From Dolomedes plantarius (Eukaryota > Arthropoda > Arachnida > Araneae > Dolomedidae): a stretch of 64,000 bases of DNA. Position 1 is the first letter of the stretch. Each line of letters begins with the position of its first letter. A program made the translations under genes and the position numbers. Under the pieces are notes generated by a model that was not told the DNA's origin, searched no databases, and saw only the letters and a program-made list of their open reading frames with translations. Positions 1 to 11,200 of this stretch are shown piece after piece. The DNA lies in contig OU015493.1 in the NCBI GenBank assembly GCA_907164885.2, positions 58,484,802-58,548,801 of the forward strand, in the 5' to 3' direction.

Positions 1-917
1 ACATGTCCAAGAAGACGTCGGACAACGAACGCAAATATACAAGCTACGAACTTGAAGTTCTCGCCATTGTGGAAGCACTTAAAAAAATTCCATACCTACG
101 TTCTTGGTTCACATTTTAAAATAGTTACTGACTGCAATGCATTTGTGAAGACCCTAAGTAAAAAAGAACTTAACTCACGTATAGCACGATGGGTATTGTA
201 TCTTCAAGACTTTGACTACGAAATCGAACACCGTACTGGTTCAAAAATGGCTCACGTTGATGCCCTTAGTAGAAGCCCATGCTGCATGGTTATTCAGGAC
301 AGTGTCCTTATACGACTTCTTAAAGCACAACAATCAGACGAGCATATAGAAACTATAAAAATACTTCTTTCAACCGCACCATATGACGACTATATAGTAA
401 AAAATAATCTGCTATATAAAACTGTTCAAGGAACTGATTTACTTGTAGTGCCCGAAGGTATGCAGGCGAACATAATTCAGGCAGCTCACGAACGAGGCCA
501 CTTCGCAGTACTACGTACTCAAGAACTGTTACAAAAAGAATTTTTTATCCCGAACTTGAAAGAGAAAATACAGCGATGCATCAATAACTGTGTCACATGC
601 ATCCTGAATAATAGAAAACGTGGAAAGCAAGATGGAATGCTGCATCCCATTGAAAAAGATGACACACCCCTGCAAACGTACCATATTGACCATCTAGGCC
701 CACTTGCCAGTACATCTAAGCGTTACAAGCACATTTTTGCAGTTATTGATTCATTTACTAAATTTGTGTGGTTATACCCAAACCGGTCTACAGACGCCGC
801 TGAAGTAATCAATACCCAAAGAGCCGTCTTCGGTAATCCGTCCCGGATAATTTCAGACAGAGGTACCGCGTTTATGTCTACTGCATTTCAAGAGTATTGT
901 GAAAAACAGAAGGTTAA
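1..917 (+). pseudogene. Ty3/gypsy pol fragment: RNase H end, zinc-binding domain and first part of integrase
   Basis: The window opens inside a retrotransposon pol. The end of the RNase H domain is visible (YELEVLAIVEALKK, then FKIVTDCNAF and HVDALSR). An integrase zinc-binding region follows (HERGHFAVLRTQ...CINNCVTC), then the start of the integrase core with two catalytic aspartates (YHIDHLGPL and ISDRGTAF). An extra A in the A-run near 80-90 shifts the frame. The third catalytic residue lies beyond an insertion at 918-2451 and resumes at about 2475. The family is Ty3/gypsy by motif order. The element is dead: frameshifted, interrupted, and with its 5' half outside the window. Confidence 0.85.
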
Positions 918-940
918 TTCCCAATATACGGTGCCCCTTG

Positions 941-1039
941 TATTTCACTGCATTGGAACCGCCATCTTGGTTCCGTCTCCCGTCGCCAATTTGGCGATGG
1001 GAGACGGAACCAAGATGGCGGTTCCAATGCAGTGAAATA
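941..1039. repeat. Near-perfect 99-bp palindrome
   Basis: Two 47-base arms separated by 5 bases match as inverted repeats with one mismatch that I can see. Each arm contains GGAACCGCCATCTTGG, so the two arms present opposed GCCATCTT motifs, the core recognised by YY1/Pho-type zinc-finger proteins. The DNA could extrude a cruciform, and an RNA copy would form a long hairpin. Confidence 0.8.
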
Positions 1040-1670
1040 ATATAAATGACAACATGCAGAACTTTCATTGAAAATTTATACAGAAAATGAAAAAATGAAG
1101 TTATATAAGGGCAGTCGATTTTATTTTTTTAAATTTTTTGTCGCCCAAGCCGAACGAGTATTTTTGGAACGGGAAAGTCCGAAAAGTCCCAAAAATATGC
1201 ATTTTTTAAACTGTACAACCACAATAAAGCACAAAAACACACAAATACAAAAAATGAAAGCTGATAAATAATGAGAAATTTATTATGTGTGGGGGGGCTG
1301 CCGCCCCCCCAACCCCCCGCTAAAAAGAAAAGTCAGTATATTGCAAATAATTCATTTAAATAGTCGATTTTATTTTTTAAAATTTTTGTCGCCCAAGCAG
1401 AACGCGTGTTTTTGGAACGGGAAAGTCCGAAAAGTCCCAATTACGCATTTTTTAAACTATACAACCACAGAAAAAGCACAAAAATACACAAATACAAAAA
1501 ATTATGAGAAATTTGTTATGTGTGGGGGGGCTGCCGCCCCCCCCAACCCCCCGCTAAAAAAGTCAGTATATTGCAAGTAATTCATCTAAACAAATGTAAA
1601 ATACATCTTGGTTAAATATATCAGCAAGTAAAAAAAATGACAGTTCTGCATGTTGTCATTTATATTATTT
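1035..1670. repeat. Nested inverted repeat pair, possible inner MITE
   Basis: A 29-base sequence at 1035-1063 recurs as its exact reverse complement at 1642-1670, containing ATGACAACATGCAGAACT. These could be the termini of an inner element carrying the tandem repeats, or part of the subterminal structure of the outer insertion. The left arm overlaps the edge of the 99-bp palindrome. Confidence 0.5.
1112..1590. repeat. Two tandem ~230-250-bp repeat units
   Basis: The unit starting AGTCGATTTTATTTT at 1112 recurs at about 1363. Both units hold GTCGCCCAAGC, GGAACGGGAAAGTCCGAAAAG and a G/C-block palindrome (GTGGGGGGGCTGCCGCCCC), and both end TCAGTATATTGCAA. The open readings across this stretch only reflect the repeat and are not called as genes. 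Confidence 0.75.
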
Positions 1671-1803
1671 CATGTTAAAATTTAAAAAAAAACCACTTAC
1701 CGGTTATTCACTTTCGGATTCATCCAATTCGTCTGTAATCCAAGAACACGGCGTTTTTTTTACCCATAAATAAGTTAATTTTAAAACCGTAATTAAATCC
1801 AAT

Positions 1804-2079
1804 TTACTCTCTTCGAACCCAAACACGACAAACCCAAGAAAACCCATCATTAACGTCTTTTCTTTCAGTTAAAGTCATTGGTAAATTAAAATTTGGACAA
1901 TAATAAACATTAGCGATTAACCCAATATACATACAATATTCAATTACAGTTCTCTTACCCGCTTTTTGAATATCCCTAAAGAAATCCAAATTCACTCTCT
2001 CATTCACAAAAGAAGCCATACCTAGCAAAGAAATGTACGTCCGAGCTATGGAACTGCAAATCCCAAAAAGGATTTTCAA
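1804..2079 (-). pseudogene. Possible Merlin (IS1016/ISXO2-like) transposase N-terminal fragment
   Basis: A 91-residue minus-strand reading ends in a segment resembling the N-terminal zinc ribbon of Merlin/ISXO2-type transposases: an early LDFFRDIQKAGKR, then NLPMTLTERKDVNDGF, then WVCRV. One expected zinc-ligand cysteine pair appears lost. No DDE catalytic part follows, because the downstream minus strand (1690-1800) reads into unrelated sequence ending DELDESESE. The assignment rests on the LTERKD.xDGF pattern alone and is tentative. Confidence 0.35.
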
Positions 2080-2451
2080 CGGATTAATTTCTTTGAAACA
2101 GGCGCGGTTTAAAAATCCAGATTAAACTCGTCTACCGGTAAAACACAGGCCCTGATTGGCCATTAATTATTCAAAGAGGAAGTGATATATACAGCAAACT
2201 TAAACGGGCTTAAAAGCATTTAACAAACAGAAACCACATTTGGCATTTTATCGTCAAAAATCTAAAAATTTGGCAAAAATCTAAAAAACATCGCCAAAAA
2301 ATATCGCCATCTTATTCAAATCGGGAGCAATAAATGGTTACCTTAAAAGCATAAAACAGACACAAACCACATATGGCGTTTCATCGCCAAATTGGCAAAA
2401 ATCTCAAAAAATCTAAAAAAAGTATCGCCAAGCCGCGGCACCGTGTATTGG

Positions 2452-3063
2452 GAATGAGCCAAACAGGTTATATGTCACATTGCTGTTACTGCTGGACTTC
2501 CCAGATCGAACGGTCAAGTTGAACGTCTCAACTCCGTCATCATCGCCGTACTTTCTAAACTCTCTATCGACAACCTGGAAAAATGGTATTCCCATGTTCC
2601 AGCCGTTCAACAAATCATCAACTCCACCTTCCAACGTAGTATCAATTCCAATCCATTCGAAATTCTTTTTGGGACTAAAGTGCATTCTCCCCATGACATC
2701 AAAATTGTTGATATGATCAACGAGGAAATAAAATCTACATTTCTCCAAAAACGTGATGATCTCCGTAAAGACGCCAAACGACAAATATGGAAGGTTCAAG
2801 ACGAAAATCGTCGTACTTACAATCTGAGACGCCAACAAGCTCACCCCTTCCACCTCGACGACCTTGTAGCAATCAAGCGTACTCAGTTTGGTCCTGGTCT
2901 CAAACTCAAACAAAAATTTCTTGGACCATATAAAATTACAAAAGTAAAACCAAACAACACTTAAGATGTTGTAAAGTGTGCATTCTTCGACGGACCAGTG
3001 AAAACATCAACTTGTGCAGAATATCTGAAACCTTGGTCCAACACCATTGAGCATATAACTTGA
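2452..3063 (+). pseudogene. Ty3/gypsy integrase, C-terminal part
   Basis: Integrase coding resumes after the insertion with a short segment holding the third catalytic acidic residue (LPRSNGQVERLN at about 2495-2530). The integrase C-terminal region follows (VWKVQDENRRTYNLRR... and HLDDLVAIKRTQFGPGLKLKQKFLGPY, an SH3-like fold typical of Ty3/gypsy). A TAA at about 2962 and further breaks end the reading near 3060. It belongs to the same element as 1-917. Confidence 0.8.
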
Positions 3064-3359
3064 TATTTTTATTCAAATGAACTTACTTTGTTTTTTACAA
3101 CAGACTATTGACAATTGACTCTCAAGAACTTAATTTTTTTTTTCTCACGTACATAATTTTCCATTTTTTTTCTTGTCATCACTAATATTGTTTTTCTTTT
3201 AGTTATTTCGTATTTGCTGTGTCTTTTTTTTTGCCAGTTTATTTCCAGCCAACTATGGTATTGTATCACTATTATCATTTTTTCCATTTTATATTTTGCA
3301 TTTTTACTGTTATTTTATATTTGTATTAACTGTGTTCTAATGTTTTTGATAAATTTTTG

Positions 3360-3645
3360 CTGTGTACCTTAAGGCGAGGTCGCCTGTCCGGTCATGATGG
3401 CCGAATATGGGAAATTCAATCCCATCTCCATCTCCAAACGTTACGCGGCGCTACTGTCTGTGTGACGTCAGTGCGTACGCCCGCATGATGTATTCCCGCC
3501 TTATCAGACGATCGCTGTACTCCGAGATGGGAAGACGTCCCTCTCGAGCTGTTTATTTTCATTTTCTAATATTTAACTAATAAAGGATGTTTATATCCAA
3601 TGTTGCTGTGGTCGTTCCCTCTCCACATTATTTTAATACTTTTAG
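3360..3645 (+). repeat. Probable 3' LTR of the gypsy element
   Basis: A moderately GC-rich block follows the pol end, holding a short hairpin pair (CCATCTC / GAGATGG at about 3422 and 3523) and an AATAAA signal near 3581, as in LTR R regions. The 5' LTR lies outside the window, so the boundaries cannot be proved by comparison. Confidence 0.4.
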
Positions 3646-3649
3646 CCAT

Positions 3650-5231
3650 CTTTAAGCAGAACTGAATCCATTTTCAGTTAATTTTGTTTTGTAGACTGGT
3701 GCAGCCATCTATCGACCGGGACGGGAATGAAAAGTTAAACGCAAGTTAACTTCCAATTAACTTCATTTTCTTTCAAGTTGATGGGATAATTCATAAATTT
3801 TTTTTAAAAAAGTATTTATTAATACATAGAATTGTCAAGTTTAGATGATTCAACAGAAAATTTAAAAACATGGTGTATAAAAAGTTCTTACCTTGTAATT
3901 ATTTACAGTTAAATAAAGTAATTGAAAAATAGTTATTTTCAGCCCAAATACCCCTTCTCCATTAACACAAGGACCTTATAAAAAGAGAAAATGTAAAATG
4001 CTACAAAAATTTTGAGAACATTATTTTAAATTAATCTAAAAAATATATCTGTCACCAGTATGTAAACCTGGAATAGTTATTAAAAAACTGCTTACAGAAG
4101 CAATTTACAGAAATAAGTTTAAAATTTCTCTCAACAGTTTAAGTGTTCACAATCTTGAAATCAAATCTAAAACTGAATTTTGTTTCAAATCAATAAAAAA
4201 TCTGTTACCAAAGTTCTGACAACTGTATTATTGCTCTGTTATAAAGTTTGGTTTCAGGTAACTCTGTCCAACATGATTATCAGCCTCCCAGAAATGAATA
4301 CATTTCCCATAAAACACGTTTAGTTAATTGTAATTTTGAAATCTCGAAAGTGAGTATAAATATATTAAGATACTAGTATCACCTACATTGATTCAATAAA
4401 ATACAATCTACATTAATTCAATTTTTGCTCCAAAAATTTATATATGCAGCTGGGAAAAAGTTTTTTTCAACATAAACACCCCTTTTCTGTTAACACAATT
4501 ACCTTAAAGAAGTAAAAATTAAATTTGAGAAAGGAGTTATAAAAAATATATTTTATTAATAGCTGTCATAACAAACAATATAAAATTTACCTGATCAAAA
4601 ACTTTTTTAATAGCAAGTATTACCTTTGTAAAACAAAGCAGCTATATGTTACATCAACAGTAGTGCTAAATTTTACAAAACCATTTCATTTAATAGAAGC
4701 TTTAATTTTACAAGTCATACGTGATACTAAAAAAGAAGAAGAAAAAGATAAAGAAAAATACACAGAATTCTCCAAGAAGTATAATACTGAACATCGTTCA
4801 CAAAATATATATATATGAATAAAGGTGAAAGGCACATATCTATATAACATAGTATGTCAATATCATCAATTCAAAATATGCAACAAAGGTAACATTCAAA
4901 ATACAGTATGGAGGGCATATACAACATTTAAAATTCCATGTTTTAAAGTATAATATTAATCACACACATATATTTGCATGTATATGTATGTGTATGTGAA
5001 AGAGGGCTTAAACAGTGTATTTGTGCCATGAAATACATTAAGAATGATCAAAATTTAATTAAGTCAGAAAAACAAAATATAAACAAGACAAGAATGCCTG
5101 TGTTAGGTATTTTAAAGCAACACCAACAATGTTAGCATTCAATTTTGACAGAAGAATAAGAAAATTAAGAATATAAAAATGTGTGCATTATGAAAATTAA
5201 GTATATGCATATAAAATTATGTGTAGCAAAG
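3650..5231. other. AT-rich non-coding stretch downstream of the PRXL2B-like gene, including its probable 3' UTR
   Basis: I see no coding sequence here. On the minus strand this is the 3' flank of the PRXL2B-like gene. An AATAAA on that strand at 4552-4557 is the nearest canonical poly(A) signal and would give a 3' UTR of about 680 nt. A purine-rich run (4730-4760) and an imperfect CA/TG-rich hairpin (4955-4998) are present. I searched by eye for a SECIS element (RTGA, about 11 nt, AA, then a paired GA) and found no convincing one. Confidence 0.5.
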
Positions 5232-8200
5232 CTATTTTGCTTCCTTTTGCTCCTCCACTTTCCCATTATTATCATCTGCATTGGAAGTAACTTCAATATT
5301 TAAGCTTTTTAGAACTTCAGATGGGTCAACGTGATCAGCTAAAGATTCTTGTTTGTGACTTAACAGCACTTTCTCTCCACCTGAAAATAAATTAGAAATT
5401 ATTTATCTCACTTGACTACCTGGAGAAAACTTGGGCATCACTAACTGGTTACAGAAAAAAATAAGCAATTCCTACAATAAGTACACACTACTTCATGATT
5501 TCTAACAGCTTTTCAGTGACTTAAGATCCAATTTTGGTATCTCGATATATACTGTTTTAAACATATGATTAATACCAATCTTCTTCCTTGACCTCATACT
5601 TTTGATTTTTATAGAATTCTAAAATTAAACTTTTGAATGATAAAAAAAAATCATAGGGAAAACAGAAAACTAATAAAAATAGTTCTTACACATGCTTAAG
5701 AAAGGAATAATAAGAGTTGATATGAATTTATTGATTTTGGTGCTTGATAAAAAAGGCTGTTATCGTATTTTACATTTTGAAAAAAAATTTGATTTTCCAT
5801 GACAATATATGAATGCATAAATACCTATATGTACACACACACCAAAATACAGGATGTACATATCCATTCTCTTTGAGTATGTGTGCATTATATATACATT
5901 CAGAGAATAAAGAGGAAAATTCCATTCCATTGCATACAATGGAATATTGAGACTTTCACGAATTTAAAGGACTGGATAGACACTCTAAAATTATATCTTT
6001 TCTTATTTATAGAATTTTTTTGCTCTGAACTCTGATAAAAACTGAAACCAATTTAGGTAATTATAAAGTCATAATTATACACTGAATATCAAACATGACA
6101 ATCTTAACAACATAAATGTTATTATTACAATTAGCTCTTCAGGAAAAGAAACAAAAAATCATAAATGGTGTGAATAATGGAATGTTTTGTTTGAAATGCA
6201 CAAATAGACTAATGAATGCATGATAAAAAGAAAAACAGGAGATATGAAAAACACACATATTTGTACTGAATATATTAGTGTAATGTACTTGCATAAGAAT
6301 AACCTTAGCTTGACCAAATAAATTAAATAACTTAATATTAACTATTATTTCATAAAATATAACCATTAAATTTTAATATTAGAAAACTGTTACTGTAAGT
6401 CGGGGGAAATGTCTGAAGTTACCCAGCTTTTTTAAGTTCCTCTTTATTAGCCTAATTTTTGTTTTGGGGAAGCTTAACTCTTCCTGATTGCATCCTAGTT
6501 TTTCATTTAATTAACATTCCATAGCAATTGAATTCTGATTACATTAATTTAAAAGTATTTTATAGTTTTAAAAACTATATACTACATTTAATTCTTCAAT
6601 TTGAGGGGGTCTAATTTATCAATTCTATACCATCTCAAGAATAACACACAATCACAATTATTTTTTTCTATGAAAATGTAATACAAATTCGGAAATACAA
6701 TATTTCAATTAATATAATGTTGTAACTTAAAATTTCTACTTCTAAAATAAACTGATAATACAATCAGATAAAGTTTAATTATAAGGTTAAAAATAAAAGA
6801 GAGAAATGTTGCTATATCTAAAATTGATGTCTCTTACATGTATAAATATTCATTTTTATGAGCTTAAGAACATATCCTACCAAACATAGTTACTATATTT
6901 TCTATTACAAGAATTGGCAATAGTATATATATATATATATACAGAGGCTGTTCACACATTTTTTAGACGATGTATATTGTATTCACAAAACTAAATTACA
7001 TAAAATTCTTGTGTTTTAAATGTTCTATTTGACATCCCTTATTCTGAACTATCTTTCAACACCGCAATTTCCAGGATAATAATGCCTTTTGAAGTGTCAG
7101 AAGAGGTATTCTATCCCATTCCTCCTGAACAGCTTTCCGGAGTCCTGTAAGGGTTTTGGGACGACGTTTGGATAATGCAGATTTTAAAAGTCCGAAAGCA
7201 CAAAAATCCATAGGTGATACATCGGGAGATTTAGTAGGGATATCAGTGAAGGGCATTGCCTTGATACCAGTTTTTTGTTCCATTTCTTTTAGGAAATTTA
7301 CAGTGGATTTTGATGTGTGACTGCTAGCTTTGTCCTGATGGAGTCTCACAGATTGATGGCACTGTGGGTAAAGCAATGGTATTTCATTCAGAAAAATTGG
7401 CAATAAAATAAGTTCCTGATAGTATTTGGAGTTAATCTTGACATTTTTTTCCACTCTCTCTATTTTTAACTTGCCATTATAAGAAAAACCAGCAACAATC
7501 ATGAATCCCTTAGAAAAACTTTCTTTCGATTCTTTGAACCATGTACTTTTATGATAATAATTCTCCCCTTTTATGATAATAAATGGCTCTTTTTTAGTTG
7601 CAATCATTTAAATACACCCGTGATTCATCTATTGTGACAATTGTTTTCCATTTTTCTTTGGATAAGTGTTTCTCATATAGAATTCTGCAGCGTGTCCTGC
7701 GTTCAGCGATATGATTTGGAAGAAGACGATGCACATTGCATTTTTTCGCTTTCTAAAGATTTAAATCAACGTTTATCATTTTGTTTACAGTGGACACTGA
7801 GAATTTTAATGATTTTGCAACTGTCCTTGACTAGGGGGATTTTATTTTAACATTAAACATAGTCGAAGATGTCTGTTTTTTCCTTGGATACTTGTTTGGA
7901 ATTTTTGTCCCACTTGAGGCTCCAATTTGACGTTTTTTTCCTTTCTTGTTGACGATATTACCTATCGACGGTTTAGATATCACAAAACCATGACTCTCAT
8001 ATCGTTTTTGGATATCAGAGTATGCATATTTCTCTTCGGAAAGAGCATAAATGTAGCCTTTGAACCACTGCTTTGTTAAAAACGCCATTTTGAATAAAAA
8101 CAAAACTTTCAAGCCGCAGACGATAATTTTGACTTTTAAAAACATAGTACAATTGCAATTATTTCTTTTGCAGCAAACGATTTTTTATTACCACTTACCA

Positions 8201-11200
8201 AAATCGTCTAAAAAATGTGCGAACAGCCTCTGTATATATATATATATATATATATACATATATATATCAAAACTTTATTCTAAAGCAGACTTAAAACAGA
8301 CAATAAAAAGAACTTTAAGAAAATTACATGAAAAAAATGTCCATTGTACTTGCCTTTAGCTACAACTAAAGTTCCACCCACTTGATAATAATCACCTTTC
8401 AAATCTCCACCAAGATTAGCTGCTTTTGCCTAGAACAAACAGTAGCAATAAAATAAATAATAATCTTAAAATGCTAATACAACAGCAGAATAATCAACTA
8501 ACATGACTCGTCAGTTTTTTTTTACTTTATTTAAGGTCTTAAAAAGGCATATTTCCATTATACTTGTATTGCATAATTTTTTAAAAAATTTTATTATTAA
8601 ATAACTTTTTAAATACTAACTTTAAAATTAAAGAAAAACTTAATAATAAAAAAGGAAAAAATTACATTTTTATACATTATTATGAAGTGGATTTTGGAAA
8701 TCACTGTATAACATAATAGCTTAGGCTTTTAAAAATTCCCCTCTTCAACTAAGAAAGGTACTGCTGTTTTAATTTACATAGTGGACTCACAAATTTAATT
8801 TTTCAAGCATCAGAGGAGGATAGTATACCTGTACAATTGAATAAAAATATGTCAACAATGTTTTAATAAATATTCTGTAAGAATTTTAGAAAAATAACAT
8901 TTTGATCCTTTGGAGCAACATGAAAATTTGGCAGCATCATATAGAATTAAGACAGATATTACTTACTTCAGCAACAGCATCCCTTGATGTCTTTGTAAAC
9001 AAAGCAGGAATTAAATTCAGCACTCCATACCTACACCAAATTCAGGAAACAATGAATTAATATTCCAACAACAAATAAATAAATAAATAAAAATATTAAA
9101 GCCTATATTTAAGATGTGAATCATTAAATACTAGTTTGGAAAGAAATACATAAATCTTTTCTATGTGGGCAATACTTAATATGCAATTTACATACAGCTT
9201 ACATGTTCCCATAGCAGCCATAATTTACTTTAACCTTAGCTACTCACAAGTTTATTGGGAGCTTATGCACTATACAGTCAGTTGAACAAGTGAGAAAAGT
9301 AATTTCATATGTGGAATTTTTTAGCATTTTTTACGACAATGATATACATTTTTACTACCATACCATAGTGGACAACTTAACAGATTAATGAAGAAATATG
9401 AAGTTATTTAGAAATACAAACAGCACATTAATATGAGTTAAGGAATAACTCGTGTAACTTCAATGCTATTTATAAAAAATATACCAACCCATTCTGCATA
9501 AATCTAAAATACCATATTAACTATGTTTAACCAAATTCTGTTCCTGGCCACCACAATGCTTACCATCAGTATATAAATATAAGTAATGTAACTAAACTAA
9601 AACAAGTTATGCATTATAGTGCATAATTTAATTAGCTTCAGCTATGATGCATTTTAATTTTAAAAATTCATTGAGAGTTATAGGCAATCAAAAACTATAC
9701 ACCTAATCCTTTTTTTTACACGGAGGATGCATTCCAGATTGTGCAGTGTAAAAAAAAGACAGGGTATATGATAAAATGATGGGTATGTCTAATAACTTGT
9801 TTTTGTTCATAGAATGCACATAAAAATTTTAATAAAAGTAATAAATAATTGAAAATTAAGTAAAATTATTCATTTATTTCAATATTCATATAAATTTTAT
9901 GCATTAAACATCAAGAAAATCATTCTTTAAAAAAAAATTTAAAAATTCAGTCTCTTGAAATTCAAATGAATCAAAATTTGATTTTTAATTTTAAAATAAA
10001 CACAAAATCAGGACCAAAACAAGAAAATTACAGGATTGGACGCTTTATTATTCGGATTAGCCTTCTCGGACTATTTGCATTCTTTTGTATTGCACTGGTA
10101 CTTTTGTCCAATATAATTTGTACAGTTGCTTCATAGGTTTTTGGGCAAAACTTCTGATGACTGAGGTTGGATGTCATAAATTCTGCAATAGATCATTGTG
10201 AACCTGTCTTGAATAGCTCCTTGTAAATTTCTTTGTAGCGTGCCATACAAGATTTTAGATATGATTGAAATTTCAATATTGGGATCCTTTATCAAGCAAT
10301 AAGTTTCCAATTTGCTGCAAATTTGAATGCCTTCAAGAATTACTTTAGCTGTTAAGGCCGGTAAATCTTACTCATTGCTTCTGAATCATCTTGTTCTAGC
10401 ATGATCTCTAGCAGCTCATCAGAAAAATAATCTGGCATGAAATTGGACACTTATGCCCCACTCTAGAGACATTGAAAGTAGAGTTTTCGGTGCAGGTGTT
10501 ATGAAAAAAAAAGCAAAAATTTTGAATTTTTTTTATTGTGTAAAAACAGGATTAGAATATTTTTTCCGACCATGTTATTTCAAAATTGTGTAAAAAAAAG
10601 GTCTGTTTAAAAAAAGGATTAAGTGTAATTATAAATCTCTGTCATTACAAAGTTGTTGAATATTTGAATTTTCATATTATTAGTCATATTAAGTTCCCAA
10701 AATATTAATTTAAAGGAAAAATATGCATCTCTGTATTAAATATTTGATTTTAGACACACTCTAAGTCAAGTCATTTTTTAAAAAAATTAGCTAATTAAAA
10801 TTTCAAGTGTATAAAGCATGATTAAATTTTAGCACATCTTAGTAATAGGGATAACCAATAGAATACAAGTATTACCAGTATATCCAGCAGCCTTGGTTTT
10901 GGGGTTTCTTACTATAATAGACTCCTAAGCCAGGTATAGCTGGTAAGTATGCCAGAGGAAATGAAATTCCACAAGTGGTATTAAATTTTTACTAGTGTTT
11001 GACAAACTGAAGTCAATCTAGACTACAAAGGAAATCAAGCCACCTCCATGATTTGAATTATAAAATTTAGATAGCTTAAAAATGATACAATTCTGAGGAA
11101 TTAATAGCATACCTTTTATAACTCATGTCCTTAAAGCATTTCTTTTCAACATCAATGAATAAATCTATTTAGAAAAATTTAGTTTATATTTAAGCATCAT

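Larger units (their letters stand above)
918..2451. mobile_element. TIR element inserted in the gypsy integrase
   Basis: The integrase reading breaks at both junctions, and the insert carries imperfect terminal inverted repeats: CCCAATATACGGTGCC at the left and the complement of GGCACCGTGTATTGGG at the right. Inside are a 99-bp palindrome (941-1039), a nested inverted pair (1035-1063 against 1642-1670), two tandem ~240-bp units (1112-1590) and AT-rich DNA with repeated TCGCCA motifs (2270-2430). I could not define a clean target duplication, so the superfamily is unassigned. It may be a compound of more than one insertion. Confidence 0.6.
5381..8353 (-). other. GC-AG intron with a nested mariner
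   Basis: The last intron of the PRXL2B-like gene starts with GCAAGT (plus-strand ACTTGC at 8348-8353) and ends TTTTCAG. Only this GC donor keeps the phase (K-GG-E); using the GT three bases further on would shift the frame. GC-AG introns are a rare minor class of U2 introns. The intron is 2973 nt long and contains the mariner at 6942-8232, whose right end lies about 120 nt from the splice donor. Confidence 0.8.

Noticed and set aside
1068..1580. Two readings of 67 and 97 residues across 1068-1580
   Set aside because: They only follow the tandem repeat; both units give the same low-complexity peptides with no family pattern.
4500..5231. Several RTGA-containing hairpins on the minus strand as SECIS candidates (for example near 4565, 4712 and 4960)
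   Set aside because: None combines the RTGA/GA quartet, an 11-13-nt upper stem and apical AA in correct spacing by eye. I do not call a SECIS; a covariance-model search is needed.
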